Below are positions 26,972 through 38,669 of a DNA stretch of 64,000 nt, piece after piece. Source of the stretch: Oikopleura dioica (taxonomy: Eukaryota > Chordata > Appendicularia > Copelata > Oikopleuridae); NCBI GenBank assembly GCA_907165135.1, contig OU015569.1, positions 12,710,501 to 12,774,500 on the forward strand. Reading direction: 5' to 3'. The notes below the pieces were generated by a model. The model was not told the origin of the DNA and searched no databases. It saw only the letters and a program-made list of their open reading frames with translations. How positions within the stretch are numbered: the stretch's first letter is position 1; every line of letters begins with the position of its first letter. The translations under genes and the position numbers were made by a program.

Positions 26972-27867
26972 TCAGTGAATTCTGCGGAGCGCCTTTTCTT
27001 CGATTTCGAAACCGTAGAAATATTTTGAAATGATCTCGTCTTGGTTTTGAATTGGCACGGTTGATTTCGGAAGGGCGCGTTTTGGAGCACTTTCGACGCC
27101 GTTGGAGACGCATTCGTGGAGCGAGAACTGGACTCCGTCGAGAGGAGAGGCGATCGGCGAGCGGGAGCTTCGGGAAACGGGACTCGCTGCCGCCGGTGGA
27201 GGTGGAGCAACACGCTTCTTCTCAGCCGCAGAGGCGCGTTTGGCCTCTGATAGGCGGTTCGATACCTCGACTTTGAAGCAGAGATAGAGTCCATTCAGTT
27301 TACTGAAAGTTCCAAGATTGAAACATAAAAAGTGGGCCTAAGATAGTATCTTGAACCTAAAATGCTTACCCAGCGGATGTGTAAAGATGGTTTCGGGCGA
27401 AATCGTCGTCTGAGGTAATCGCAATGTCGGTGACTTTCTTAGCACTGGTATGGAAGGATCCTTTTGCCACGCAAAGCCTTGTCGAATGCAAGCATTTGTC
27501 GTCTTTCTCCAGAGTGCGTCTGAATCATTTGTCTAGAATTACAGCCAAGAGCAAATAAATTGCTACTTTATTTCGGTGAAGCCCGACGGGACATTTTGAT
27601 CGTCAGCAATGATGCACAGATCGGTGACCACTTCGCTGGCGGTCTTGTTTTTCTCAACGACGAGGTATCTCTTCGTGTTCTTGAGTCCAAAGAAACCACC
27701 GCGAGGATATAGATCCGCCTCGTTTCCTTCCTTTGTTCGAGAGACCTAGATTTTTTTCATCAAAAGATTGAAGAGATGGAAGGAAAAAAAAAACATACGA
27801 TTTGCGAATTGGGCGGATGCGGTCCGTTCAAGCTGCTGGAAATGAAAACGTTGGAGATGAAACTCAT
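26972..27867 (-). CDS. MVB12: ESCRT-I subunit MVB12
   Basis: Exons 27867-27799, 27745-27567, 27519-27370 and 27302-26972 join in phases 0, 2, 2, giving 242 aa. The N-terminal two thirds match the MABP domain (VTDLCIIADDQNVPSGFTEI, YLVVEKN). The C-terminus carries a UMA-type motif (LDGVQFSLHE, then DEIISKYFYGFEIEEKAL), the combination that defines MVB12/FAM125 proteins. These bind acidic membranes and ubiquitin-bearing cargo as part of ESCRT-I at endosomes. The ATG sits directly behind TTGATTCAG, an acceptor-like site, 72 bases after the THOC5 stop, which fits polycistronic transcription. Confidence 0.88.
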
Positions 27868-27939
27868 TCTGAATCAAATTAAATTTATTTTTGAGCAGTT
27901 GTGGAAATTTTTCGAAAAATGAACTTGAAAGTCGACTGG

Positions 27940-29464
27940 TCAGGCAGTGATTAGGTGGTCGAGGACGTCGTTGAGATCGATCGCGTTTGAAGTGACTTCG
28001 CACTCATCCAGCATTAGCTCGATTCCGGCGATGTTCTGCAGCCAGCTGAAAATTGTCAAATTTGAGAATGAAAAAGAGGCTAGCAGCAAGTTACCGGTAG
28101 CATTTCCATCCAGACTCGTGCCACTGGCGCATCAGCTCGTCGTTTCTATCTGACACGCCGTACAGATTCGGCAAGCCCAATCCATCGTCTTAAAAAATAG
28201 CTTCTTGAGCTTCTAGCTTCCGTCTACCTGAAGGATTGACGCTGTCCAAGAGCACGGGCTTGTCGCATTTGGCGAGAACGCGTTCTAATTTCGGGCAGTA
28301 AAGCAGTCGGATCGTGAAGTCGGAATAAGAGATCTGAAGCTCTTCTTCTTTGAAGAAGCATTCGAAATCGCCGAGTTGAGCTTCTCGCGCTTTCGCTTGT
28401 CGATAAAGCGACTCCAGTGGAATTGACATTGTTTCGATGCTCGGTGCAAACACTAAATTTTATAAAAAATTCGTATAGGATTTTTCCAGGTTTTTGATGC
28501 TCAAGAGCTGTTTTGCCTCATCTTAGATCCTTTTTTAAGTGCATCATAGATAGATATGTTACATATGATATATCATATGTATATTCAACGAGATTCAAGA
28601 TAAAGAGCGGCAATTTGGGAGATCTAGTGTTATCTGTAGAGCCTCAAATAACATTTTATTTAATAACCATCAAGAAAAATCCTGAGAAAATTTATGACTT
28701 CTAGGAATTATAGATCTCAAGGAATGTTTAGAGATATTCTCAGGAATATGGGGCATTGATAATTGAAAACTTACCGATGGTATTTCCGAAATCCGCCTCG
28801 CTCAAGTCAAGACTTTCGACAAATGGTTTGCACGTTTCCACGAGATTCTTGAGGCCTTCTACTGATTCACGCTCTCGATCTTCCAAGTCGGCTATTTTCT
28901 GATTCAGCTTCGATCGCTTTTCTTTGTGTTCCTTCAGCTCGATCGCCAGCAACTTCCTCTGAAAACCAGCATAGTCGACTATTCTCATCAACCGGAAAGA
29001 AAAGTACCTCTTGAAGCTCGAATTCGAGCTGTGCTAGTCGCAGACTGTGCTCGTTCTTGTCCGCCAGCTCTTTCAGCCGATTCGGAGCGAGTTTGTAGAA
29101 TTCTTCTCTTGAAACGATCGACGTGTGTTCAGCCTCGAATTCCAGTACTTGCTGTTTTTCCTTAAAGCAAACAATTAGCTTCCGCTCGAAGATAGAAAAG
29201 GGCTTACTTTGTTGATCTGGGCGATTTTGTAGGCAGTGGTGTGGTGGTTGGTTCCTTTCTCGCTGACTTTATTGCCGAAATTGATCACGTCCTCGGTGAG
29301 CTCTTTCGTCGCCCTCTGTAGCTTCAGATTTAGATTTTTCATGTCTGTTATCAGAAAGGCGCCTTTCACTCTTTCTTCGTAAGTTACACTTCCTTTTTCA
29401 CCATTTCTCTAATCGTATTCGCTGCTTTTACGAACGACTCATAATCCGACAGTATTCCATCCAT
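27940..29464 (-). CDS. THOC5: THOC5-like subunit of the THO/TREX complex, short form
   Basis: Exons 29464-29390, about 29315-29208, 29160-29008, 28958-28775, 28452-28228, 28188-28095 and 28045-27940 give about 314 aa. The acceptor of exon 2 is a choice by phase; the rest are clear GT-AG sites. The match to THOC5 is over the coiled-coil N-terminal half (LEFEAEHTSI.SREEFYKLAP, LRLAQLEFELQERKLLA) and a following PLESLYRQAKA block that corresponds to PPLYVLFVQATAY in vertebrates. THOC5 links transcription to mRNA export. Vertebrate THOC5 is nearly 700 residues; this one stops soon after a block resembling WVQKLGG (RWLQNIAG), so the C-terminal half is absent. It is probably the first gene of an operon with MVB12 and PIP4P. 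Confidence 0.75.
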
Positions 29465-29696
29465 TCTATAACATTTTTTTATAAATCACGAGAATGCAGC
29501 TGTGATGAGTCATCACTTTGTCACAAAGCTCCATTCGAGTTCCTCCTTGTTGTCTTCAACTCAACTTGAAACATTTTCGAGTCGAAAATTTCGACTACGG
29601 AAATGACCCAATGCCTTTTTTCCTTCGTTTCCAGACTTTCGCTCGAAAAAGAAAAGCATCTCTGGCAACTTTTTTTTTCCTCAGAAAGAGAAAAAA

Positions 29697-30200
29697 ATGT
29701 CAGAGGAAGGATCCCCCAACAAAATCAAAGCCACCTGCTACATATGTGGCAAAGGGCCTTACGCAAACGTAAAGAGGCACATCGACGAGGTCCACGAGAA
29801 GATCAAGAGAGTGGTCCGCGATCCTGAAGAAGAAGAACGAAGAGGCAGGTCGACTGCGAAAAAGTAAGTTACCATTTCAATTAACCGATAAAAATAACCT
29901 CAATTTTAGGGAGGAAGAAAAGAAGAAGCCAGTGAAGCAACCCCCCATGGACCCACTCCGTCTTCTAAAAAAGTAAGTAAACAATTAAATTAACTGATAA
30001 AAATAACCTCAATTTTAGGGAGGAAGAAGAGAAGAAGCCAGTGAAGCAACCCCACGTGGACCCACTCCGTCTTCTTAAAAAGTAAGTAAACAATTAAATT
30101 AACTGATAAAAATAACCTCAATTTTAGGGAGGAAGACAAGAAGAAGCCAATGAAGCGAGGCCACATGGACCCACTCCGTCTTCTGAAAAAGAAAAAATAA
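29697..30200 (+). CDS. C2H2-like zinc-finger protein with tandem exon repeats
   Basis: ATG at 29697, just behind a T8CCTCAG acceptor, which suggests trans-splicing. Exons 29697-29863, 29910-29972, 30019-30081 and 30128-30200 give 121 aa. The first exon encodes one finger (CYICGKGPYANVKRHIDEVH) and an acidic/basic linker. Exons 2 to 4 each encode a 21-residue repeat ending MDPLRLLKK or VDPLRLLKK. The three introns are all 46 bases; introns 2 and 3 are identical and intron 1 differs at a few positions. The gene has therefore grown by duplication of an exon-intron unit. Function unknown; nucleic-acid binding is likely. Confidence 0.85.
29864..30127 (+). repeat. Tandem exon-intron repeat units (109 bases each)
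   Basis: Three introns and two full exons in a 109-base register. Every unit contains GATAAAAATAACCTCAATTT before the acceptor and CCACTCCGTCTTCT in the exon. Confidence 0.9.
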
Positions 30201-30393
30201 AATAATTTTCTTTGATATTTTGTATTTTAATAATTTATAAGAAGAATTGAAACGATATAAAAATAGAAAATATTGTTGAAGGCAAAAAGCAGGAGTAGAA
30301 AAAAGCTAGGTAAGACAAAAGTGGAGGTTAGGCACGGATGAGTGTTTTTGTGAAGAGAAGGTTGGAAAGGAATGCGTTCAAAGATAGATGCTT

Positions 30394-33300
30394 TTAGCTT
30401 TTGTGCTTGACGGGCTTTTGCCGCTGCGTTTGAATTGGCTCCAGTCGGTTGTAGGGCAGCGCGGACGTAAACATCTCCGGCTCCATTTTGACGAAACTGT
30501 CGCTGAAACGAGGCTGCCGCTGGTTCCCGTGCTTCAAAATCGGTAGTTATCAAGACAACTGAAATTTATATTTACCTTGAGCCCGGAATGGGCAGAACGA
30601 GTAGAAGTGGTTCCCGAAAAGGGTCCAGAACCCCGACGGTCGGGTTCGACGAGAAGAGCGCGTTGTAGTTTTGCTCGCGGTTGACCAACTCGAGCTGGAA
30701 ATATTTCAAGTTCTGCTGCAACTTGTCGATTGCTTCTTCTTTCTCGGCGAGGACAAGCTACAGGAAATCTGTTCATTGTTCTTTTAAAACGTCTTTACCT
30801 CTAGATTTCTTATTCTTTGGAGATCTTCTTCGAGCGACTCGCGATTTTCAAGCTTTTCTTCCAATTCGGCCTTGTCTTTCGAGAATTGCGAGATCTTTTC
30901 CATCAAGGACTCTTTCGTTTTGTTGAAATCATTGATCAAAAGCTGAAATCAACCTAATAAACTAGTGAAAAGAGCAAATTCAAACCTGGCGTCGTCGGAG
31001 TCCATCTGCGATGCTTTCGTTGACGCAGTTGTCTCTCTCCACTTCGAAGTCTTTCTTTAAGCTCTCGATTTGTTGGTCGAACGAGCCTTCTGCTTCTTCT
31101 TTTAGCTTTTTCACTCTGAAACCAATTATAACAAATGAGACAAAAACACAAGAACAAAGCTTACGGCCTCGAAAACCTTGATTGAGACAGGTTCTCAGAC
31201 AGGTTTCTTTTCCTGGGCTGAGTTCTGAGTCAGAAGCTCTCGAGCTCAGAAGCCTTCACTCAAAAGAGAAAGAGTCGTTAAGAAACACACCTGTCGACTT
31301 CCAAAATAAGTCTTCGATTTTCGGCGATGGACGATTTCAACTGATCGTAAGCATTTTGCAAGGAAGCTTCTTGGCCTTGAATTTTCGCTTCCAAATCTTC
31401 TTTCAAAGCAGCTGATTCTTCTTCAACGCGCTCACGGATCTGTTTTTCAGTTCAAAATTTGAGTCACTTCTACTTCAGAAAAAGGGAAGAGCATAAAACT
31501 GTTCCTGTTGCTCCTTGAGCATCCTGGTTTCGAAATCGACGCATTCTTCTTCGTGCCGTTTTTGTTCGTCGTCCAGCTCGGATCTGTGCGCTTCGATCAG
31601 CGACTCTTTTAGCTCTTCTAGGGCCACGGCGTGTTCGCTCTTCAGCATTTCCACTTGCTTCTGGTAGTTGACTTCCAAGCGCGCTAGAAAGAGAACGTAA
31701 TTCAGCCCAATTTGGGTTATCAATTATTTAGGGATTTCGGAGACTATAATTCAAGCTTTCCAAGAATCAGTTGGGGTTGGTTTTAGTCCAGGTTGCATTA
31801 GCTACGATGGTGAGCGTTCGGGTTATTACTAATTTGTCCTACTTGAAGTGTCACTAAGTAAAAAAAACTCTAGTCAGTTTAATTCTTTTTGAAACCCACC
31901 CAGCAGCTGGGAGGGCAGTGAACTCAAAGCATCAACAAAAATTTAGCAGGACCTCGGCTCGGCTATCTATGTGGGAAACCTGAGTCAGGGCTTGAAAGAT
32001 CAATTATGAAAAGCCACGGAGCGGCTTTTTTCAAGACACAGTGGCAAAATTATCATTTCATTCAATAATTAAAATCTGGCAAAGCCATTTTCAAACCTTT
32101 TGAGCAGGTCTTGAGTCAAGGCCTGCGCAGAAATGCCAAACATTCAAAGTACTATCATTTTCAAAATAAGAATACTGACCTTTGAGAGCGTCAATGGCGA
32201 TGCGCTGTGACTCCAAATGCTCGATGCTCTCTTCCCTGCTTTTCTGCTCGATCCTGGCAAGTTCCGCTTTGCGCTCATCCATCAGCCGCTCTTCCAGCAG
32301 CTCCATTTCAGATTGATGATCGCCCGCCATTTTCTGCCTGCTGGCTTTGAACTCGCTTTTGAGTAGCTCCATCGACTGTTCCATTTCTTTCATTTTCAGC
32401 TCTGCCGTTTCGCGCAACCTCTCCAATTCCGAATTATGCGACGACGACTGCGCCTCCTTTTCTTCTTCCAAAGCGGCGATCTTCGCCGTCAGCTTTTCCG
32501 CCGCGCTTCGCCAGCTCTTTTGCACGATTTCGACTTCTTTTGTCTTTTCTGCCTCGAATTGCTCCACCAAATCGGCTCGTTCCTGAAAGTTAATATTCAT
32601 GGACTTGACTCGGTAACCTGCGAAGAAAACCTTCACTGACTCAAGTCAGGTTCTGAAAAGCGGGCGTTTTTGAAAACGAAGCCGTGAAGTTATACAAGGG
32701 AAAACGATAAATTCCTCTTAAAATATTTGAGCCCTGCTCTTTCAGTTTTATTTATTCGATTAAATAATATCGAAGTACAAGACCATATTTTCAAGAAAAA
32801 GGCCGAGTGGCAAAATCGTAACTTCGTTACATATTTCTCTGAAAACGGCGATGGGAGTCTAGACAAGCGAGGCAAAAGTCTAGACCGAGCTCCAAAAATT
32901 AATTTGACAGGAGCTTTGGCCTTCGATTTCGAAGAATTTTACATTTTCCTGGAATAATTCAGCCCCAATAGTCTATTGCCAATAGAAAAAATAGTCCCAC
33001 AATTCCAAACCAGTACCATTTTGAGTCTTTTGGAGAGCTCCTCGCGGACGCTGGCTAATTGGCTCTGAAGTTCGCTCTCCCATTTGCGTCGCTCTGCGCT
33101 TTCCACGGATTGACGTAGACTCTCCTCCCGCGCTGCCCGGAGATTGAGCTCTTTCTCCAAATCTGACGGAAGAGCGCGATTAGATTCTAATTGAGTTGCT
33201 CCCTAACTCACCTTCCTTGACGTCCGCCTGGGCCTTTTGAGACTTGATCAGCGCCTCCGCCAAAGTGGCGATCTTCTTCGTCTGCTCATCCTTCATCTCG

Positions 33301-36300
33301 CTCAGGTCCTTTTCCCGACCACGCAAGTAGCTTATTTCGCCGGAGAGAGTTTCCCCTTCCGAGGTTCGCTCTTTCATCAATTCCTCCAGCTGCGCGATTT
33401 GGGAAGCCATTTCACTTTTTTCGCTTTTATCCAGCTTCGCCAAAAACAATACTTTAACTGTCTATTATTGACAATTTAAACAAACGATTGAGTTTATCAA
33501 GTTGTCAGTAATTTAGAGTTATTATATGTTTTTTATTAAATTTCAAGGTTAAGAATCTTAATCATCAAAACTACTTAAAATTATTCAAAACTATTTTGGC
33601 TAGCGTTGCCTGAGATGCTCTTTTCGGAGCGAGTCGATCATCTGCTCTAACTGCTTAATGTTGCTCTGGAAGTTTTCCTTCTGCCCTTCCGAGAACTTCT
33701 CGCTCATTTGCTGGATGTTCTCGCGCTCGATGTCGAACTGCTGCTGGAGATTGTCCTTCTCTGCGGCCAAGATCCGTTCATAGTGCTTTTTTGTTTCTTC
33801 CGCTCGTCGATCAAAGTCTGTCAAAGTGTCAAAAGAGTCTCAGTCCCAAATCAGGGTTATTTTACAATTACGGACTTATTTTCTTTGAGCCCCGACTCGG
33901 TAACCTGTGTCGAGTCCTGAGTCAGGATTTGAAAGAGATACGCGGCTTTTCATAAAACCCCTTTCAAATCCTTACTCAAACTTCCGATTTTTTTACTTAA
34001 AATCCATCTCATTAGAAGAAATAAATGGCTATAGGTAATAAGTCTGGAGAAGCCGCCCGGCGGCTTCGTTGAAAAAGCCGCTACGCGGCATTTCGATAAA
34101 GATCTCTCGAATCCTTATTCTGTTTTTTACACAGGGACGATTGTGGGATAATTAAGAGTTACGATAAATTTACTTGAAGCTATCGTTTTGAATGTAAACA
34201 GATTTTATTATTCAGAATGAACAGTAAAGGCATATCCAAATCGGATCCTCGCAGGTTCATATTTTCGTGCAAAATCGAAAAAATGAGCTTTGAAATTTCG
34301 AAATATTGGAATTGAAATTGCGCGAAATCGGGGAATTGCGAGGATCCGATAAGTATTGGGCGATTCGACACAATCCTTGTTGCTCTTGTTTTCTGCGGCT
34401 CTTCTCTGCGGCGAGCGCATTGTCCTTCGAGGCCAGAAGCTGGTTAAGCTGCTCGGCGCTGCTCTGATGTTCTGCTCGTGCCTTTTCCAACTGCCGGGTT
34501 AAGTCTTGAATTTTCTTTGCAAGGATTGATCTCGAATCACGCTGTCTCCGCGGGACGCCCCAAACCCTTTCAAACCGACAAATATAAATTTCCCGAAAAT
34601 CAACCAGAAAATCAAGAGACTTTTCAAAAAAAAAACGCGAAAAACTATAAAAGCGCAGTTTAATAACTATCGGCGATAGTCTATCGTAGGAAGTCATCCT
34701 TGATCTCAAGAGTCCCGACTTTCTCCAGAAACACTATCATTTTCCCGAATTTAAAAGTATCGACATGTTATACTTTTCAAATGGTCGGCAAGCTCTGACT
34801 AGTGCAATCTGTTAAGGCGAGCGTTGAATAAAAAAAAGCGCGCTGAAATAAGTTGTACTGTTCCGAGTTGGTCCCGTTCGACTTCGAACCTAGGCTCGAC
34901 AATCTATGTAAAAACCTAAGTCAGGGTTCTAAGAGAGATTTCAGAAAAGAGCTTCTCCAAAATTATCATCTTATTCTTGTTTATAAATTCTTGCTGTGTG
35001 GCTTCTTTTCTCAAAGTTCTCTCAGGACAGTGACTTGACTGAAGGTTTAACACAGTCTCACACAAGCTGATTCAATCCAAATCCTTTGCTGCCACGTCGC
35101 TGAAGTCCTTTTTGGAGCTTTCAGCGCTGTCGGCTTTCAACTCTGCTTTTTCAAGCGCCTAGAGAAAACAGTTGAAGACAAGGAAGAGAGCTGAAATCAT
35201 GTATTTACGATTTTGGCTTGGTTGGTTTCAGCACGCAATCTGACACAGTCGCTCTCCACTTCTGCCAGTCTGGCGATATTCTCCTCGAGTCGCTGCTGCT
35301 TCGAAGCGATCTCTTCTTTCGAGGCAGCTAGTTCCGAATTTAGCTTCTCGAGTTGAGCGTCGACGCTGCTTTTCTGAAGCGCGAGCGTTTCTTTTTCGCC
35401 CAGAATTCGCTCTCTTTCCGCGCTCATCTCGTCCAGCAGAGTTTGAAGGTCTGAGCGCTGCTTTTGGCCTTCGCCCTTGGCAATCTTCATGCACTGCAAA
35501 AAGCTTCGGAATAAGTCTTACAAGGATGATATTTTTGCTATTAATATTTTTTTAAAAAATAGTTGCTAACTTCAGAATAAAAAGAAGCCGTTCCTTTAAT
35601 TCTCTGGACAGTCTCAGAATTTCCTTTTCCTGCATTTCAACTTGTTTCTCCAACTTGGCAGCGTTCTTCTGCGCCGATTCGGCTTTGCTGAGTTCCTTTT
35701 CTTCGGCCGAGCGCGCTGCTAGAAGTTCGCGAGTGTGAAGCGCCTTCAGATTTTCGATCGCAGAAGCGTTTTCGCTTTCTTGCTTTGACAACTTTGCGGC
35801 GTAATCGCTTTGTAAATCGTTTCGTTCTAGCCGCAGACTCGAAATCGCCGAGTTCAGTCGGTCTTTTTCGTCTTTTAATTGCGCTTCTAGCTCTTGGATT
35901 CGCTTCAAACCTTAAAATATCAGTTTTTTAGATCGATATCAAAGAAGAAAATTCTAGACCCTGATTTTTCGGGGTTATAAACCTGAGTCAGGGTCCTAAA
36001 CGAGCTTAAAAGCCGCCAAAATTAAGCGTTCTTTACTTTAACAATCTTAATAAGAGCAGCTACACGCCTTTATAGAAAAGCTCTTTCAGGACCCTGACTC
36101 ATGTTTATGCACGCCTTGCCGAGCCCAGGCTTACTTGATTGATCCGGGCCTTTGGGCCGTCTCGAGAGCTCAAAAGTCAGTTTCGATTTGTCCTTTTGCC
36201 ATTCGTCCTTTTCGATGCTGAGTCGTTCCTCGAACGAGCTTTTCTGGAGCATCAACTGTTCATTCTGCGCCTCGAGTTCCGACTGCGCCACTTTGAGCGT

Positions 36301-36662
36301 TTTCACCGTGTTCTGGAGCTGCGATTTCTCGTGAAGCCAAGCTCTCTCCGCCGCGTTAACTCGGTCGTGGATGGTTTTTTCGACTTCGGCCGAAGAAGGG
36401 CCGTTTTTTAACTTAGAAATTCTAATAAGCGGATAGTTCAACAAGCAAATGGGCTCGAAAACCTGTGGAAAATTACCTGTTTGAGGTGTTTGACTTCTGC
36501 GTGGTGTTTCTCGATGAGGTATCGGATTTTGGCGTCTTGGTCTTCGCACTTGGTGTTTAAATTGTAGACGACTTTGGTCAGCTGGGCGATCTTGCGGCTC
36601 ATCTTCTGGTGGATGTCGTTGACGTCGCCGTCGCCCATCGCCGGACTCATCATTCTACTCAT
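30394..36662 (-). CDS. FAM184: FAM184-family long coiled-coil protein
   Basis: Sixteen exons (from 36662-36477 to 30502-30394) sum to about 1,057 aa, close to FAM184A. The N-terminus (DIHQKMSRKIAQLTKVVYNL) and C-terminus (YFQLELVNREQNYNALFSSN, then PTVGVLDPF and NRLEPI) match the family; the middle is nearly uninterrupted coiled coil. Its cellular role is poorly known. At least four introns have no in-phase GT donor but do have an in-phase GA donor: after 35594 (AAG|GAACGG), 35084 (AAG|GATTTG), 34376 (AAG|GATTGT) and 31505 (CAG|GAACAG). The junction after about 33605 remains unresolved. Several introns contain MITE copies, which account for much of the gene's length. Confidence 0.9.
31963..32112. 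repeat. MITE copy in FAM184 intron
   Basis: CTCGGCTATCTATGTGGGAA at the left, internal AAGCCACGGAGCGGCTTTTT hairpin, eroded right end. Confidence 0.7.
32600..32690. repeat. MITE fragment in FAM184 intron
   Basis: Only a left end (CTCGGTAACCTGCGAAGAAA) and part of the interior are recognisable. Confidence 0.5.
33888..34135. repeat. MITE copy in FAM184 intron
   Basis: CCCCGACTCGGTAACCTGTG at the left; two internal GCCGC/GCGGC hairpins; right end CTGTTTTTTACACAGGGACG. Confidence 0.7.
34890..35052. repeat. MITE copy in FAM184 intron
   Basis: AGGCTCGACAATCTATGTAA at the left; the right end is eroded. It lies in an intron whose donor appears to be GA. Confidence 0.65.
35961..36128. repeat. MITE copy adjoining a splice donor in FAM184
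   Basis: Its GCCGAGCCCAG end on the plus strand is followed immediately by GCTTAC, the reverse complement of the GTAAGC donor of FAM184 exon 2. The element thus begins six bases into the intron. Confidence 0.75.
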
Positions 36663-36848
36663 CCTCGATCGCCAGCTTCGACAACTGCTTCCGATTCGAT
36701 TTCAATTCCTCTGAAAAAATGCGAAAATTAAAGAAAGCGTCATTTCCCTTTGTGGCTCATAATTAGGGGGAATTAGCACAATCGTTTTCGCATTTTTAAA
36801 AAGTGATTGATGCCTCCTCTTGCCTGCCCAGCTCTACAAATTCAGAGG

Positions 36849-36972
36849 ATGGCTCGACAAACCGTGTACAAAACATGAGTCAAGATCCTAAGCGGCTTTT
36901 TTCAATACGAAGCCGCCAAGGTGAGAATTTTAACGATCCTGACTCAGGTTTTTCCACAGGTTGCCCTACCCA
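36849..36972. repeat. MITE copy between FAM184 and CDC7
   Basis: GGCTCGACAAACCGTGTACA at the left and GGTTTTTCCACAGGTTGCCC at the right. Confidence 0.8.
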
Positions 36973-37105
36973 GTTCACAGCTTTTCGTGTTTTATTTAAG
37001 TTAAGTGGCAGATAAATGATATAGCAGAACATTAGTGCTAAAGATCGCAAATACGGACAAAAGTCGAACTTGCGGAACAAACTTCAAATCGGACTTATTT
37101 TTAAC

Positions 37106-38428
37106 TTAGCTTCCGGTAATAAAATCGTGCTGGAGAGCCTCGGCTGGTCGCAGTCGCTTGTGGGGATTTGGGTTGAGAAGTCCCTTGAGCAGATTCACTG
37201 CGGAGAACCATTCGAGGGAATTGGTGTCATCGGTTGGAGCTGGACTTTCTGACCCTTCGGAAGAGTAAATTCCCGACTCTGCTTCCTCGTAGCCGTCTTC
37301 GGGCGGGTAGGAGTTAATCCTTAAAGTTTGTTTAACAAGAGTCATTCCCGAAAGAACGCCTTTCAGAAAATACCTCAGTGTTTTGACAAGCTCATCGAAG
37401 TCGACAACTTCAGGCTTCATATTCGTGTCCAACGTCTTGTCCATCGCTTTAGCCGCCTCCTTCAATTGGCCCCAGCCGAGAACTTGCGCCATCATCGCGA
37501 GCGAGTCCATATCATCCGCTTTCGGAAAGAACGGGTATCTGCGAGTGACGATGCTCAGCATGCACACACCGGCGGCGTAGACATCGATTTGTCCGTCTGA
37601 CAGAAATTAGAAAGTCAATTTGTTTCAATCGCGCTAATTTACCGTAATTGGGGTACTTCATCAAAATCTCTGGGGCACGGAATCCGGCAGTTCCTCCTCG
37701 ATCAACTTGCTGCTTTGGCTTCCTCGCGCACTTTGAGCAGTACGTCGGTTCGTTGATACAGCGACAATGGTTTGCAAGGACGTCTTTCTGCAGCTTTGCT
37801 GGTTGTTCGCGATTCAATTCCGAGAGGCCGAAATCGATCAGTCGGCCTTCTCCAGTGACAGGATTGAAGAGGAAGTTCGCCGGCTTTACATCCCGATGAA
37901 TAACTATCAATCACGTTGGAAAGTGGAAAAAGGGAAAGTGTTACCGTTGAGCTTCTGTAAGTATGCCAGGGCTCGGAGCAGACTGGTGGCGTACCACTTG
38001 ATCTGGCAGAGGTTGAGTCTGTCGTAGTATGATTCGAATGCCTTGTTTTCGAAGTACACCATCACTATCGCGCAGTGACCTAATTTAAATCGCTGAGCAA
38101 AAAGTTAACCTTATGCCAACTTACCATCTGGCTCCATGTGATACATCAGTAGCTCGGAAATGTTGCCCAAACCATCCGCGAGCTCCAAAATTTCAATCTC
38201 CGTCTGCACTCGTTTGGGATGGTTGGAAGGCTTCAGCACTTTAATCGCCAGTGTGGGATTCTCCTTCTTTTTCACGTGTTTCTTCTCGCCCTTCGACTTC
38301 TTCATGTAGCCTTTGTATACATTCGAAAACGAGCCAGCACCAATTTGCTCGACGAATGAATACATTTTGTCGAATCGCGACTCCAGGAACTCTTTTTCCT
38401 CTTTGCTCAGAGGCGCAAAGTTCGGCAT
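37106..38428 (-). CDS. CDC7: CDC7 protein kinase
   Basis: Exons 38428-38125, 38079-37945, 37903-37643, 37596-37374 and 37319-37106 give 378 aa with all phases matching. Kinase motifs: glycine loop IGAGSFSNVYKG, lysine in LAIKVL, catalytic HRDVKPANFLF, DFGLSEL, and an APEIL motif after a Cys-rich insert (CRCINEPTYCSKC), which is typical of CDC7. With Dbf4, CDC7 phosphorylates MCM helicase to fire replication origins. It is compact, with short kinase inserts. The last intron is 54 bases, a multiple of three without a stop, so retention would keep the frame. An acceptor-like TTTTGTAG lies 10 bases before the ATG; the gene is the last of a same-strand run with UVSSA, SLX1 and the aminopeptidase. 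Confidence 0.93.
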
Positions 38429-38669
38429 TTCAACGTCTCTACAAAAGAAAATTAGAACTAAGAGCTCGGCTGCCTGAAAAAGGCAACAGAAAGATGCTTT
38501 TACAATCTGCAAGTCCCCTTAAAGAGAGTGCACTTTAAACGACGGAATGATTTATACTTTTCAAAATTGAATTGGTTTATTGAATCGATGAATTGAAATG
38601 CGAGAATCAAAGAACTTCAAGGAATCATGACATGTGTTGAATAAAACTGAAATTATGAGTTAGAGCAGT

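Noticed and set aside
30503-30575. FAM184 last exon starting at CACGGG after TTTTGAAG
   Set aside because: The phase does not fit the preceding GTAAAT donor; the acceptor TTTCAG 33 bases further on fits and keeps the conserved NRLEPI frame.
31499-31504. Intron of FAM184 starting TTTTAT after CAG
   Set aside because: Shifting six bases to the GA donor (CAA CAG|GAACAG) keeps the phase and matches the consensus of the other unusual introns, so a separate splice class is not needed.
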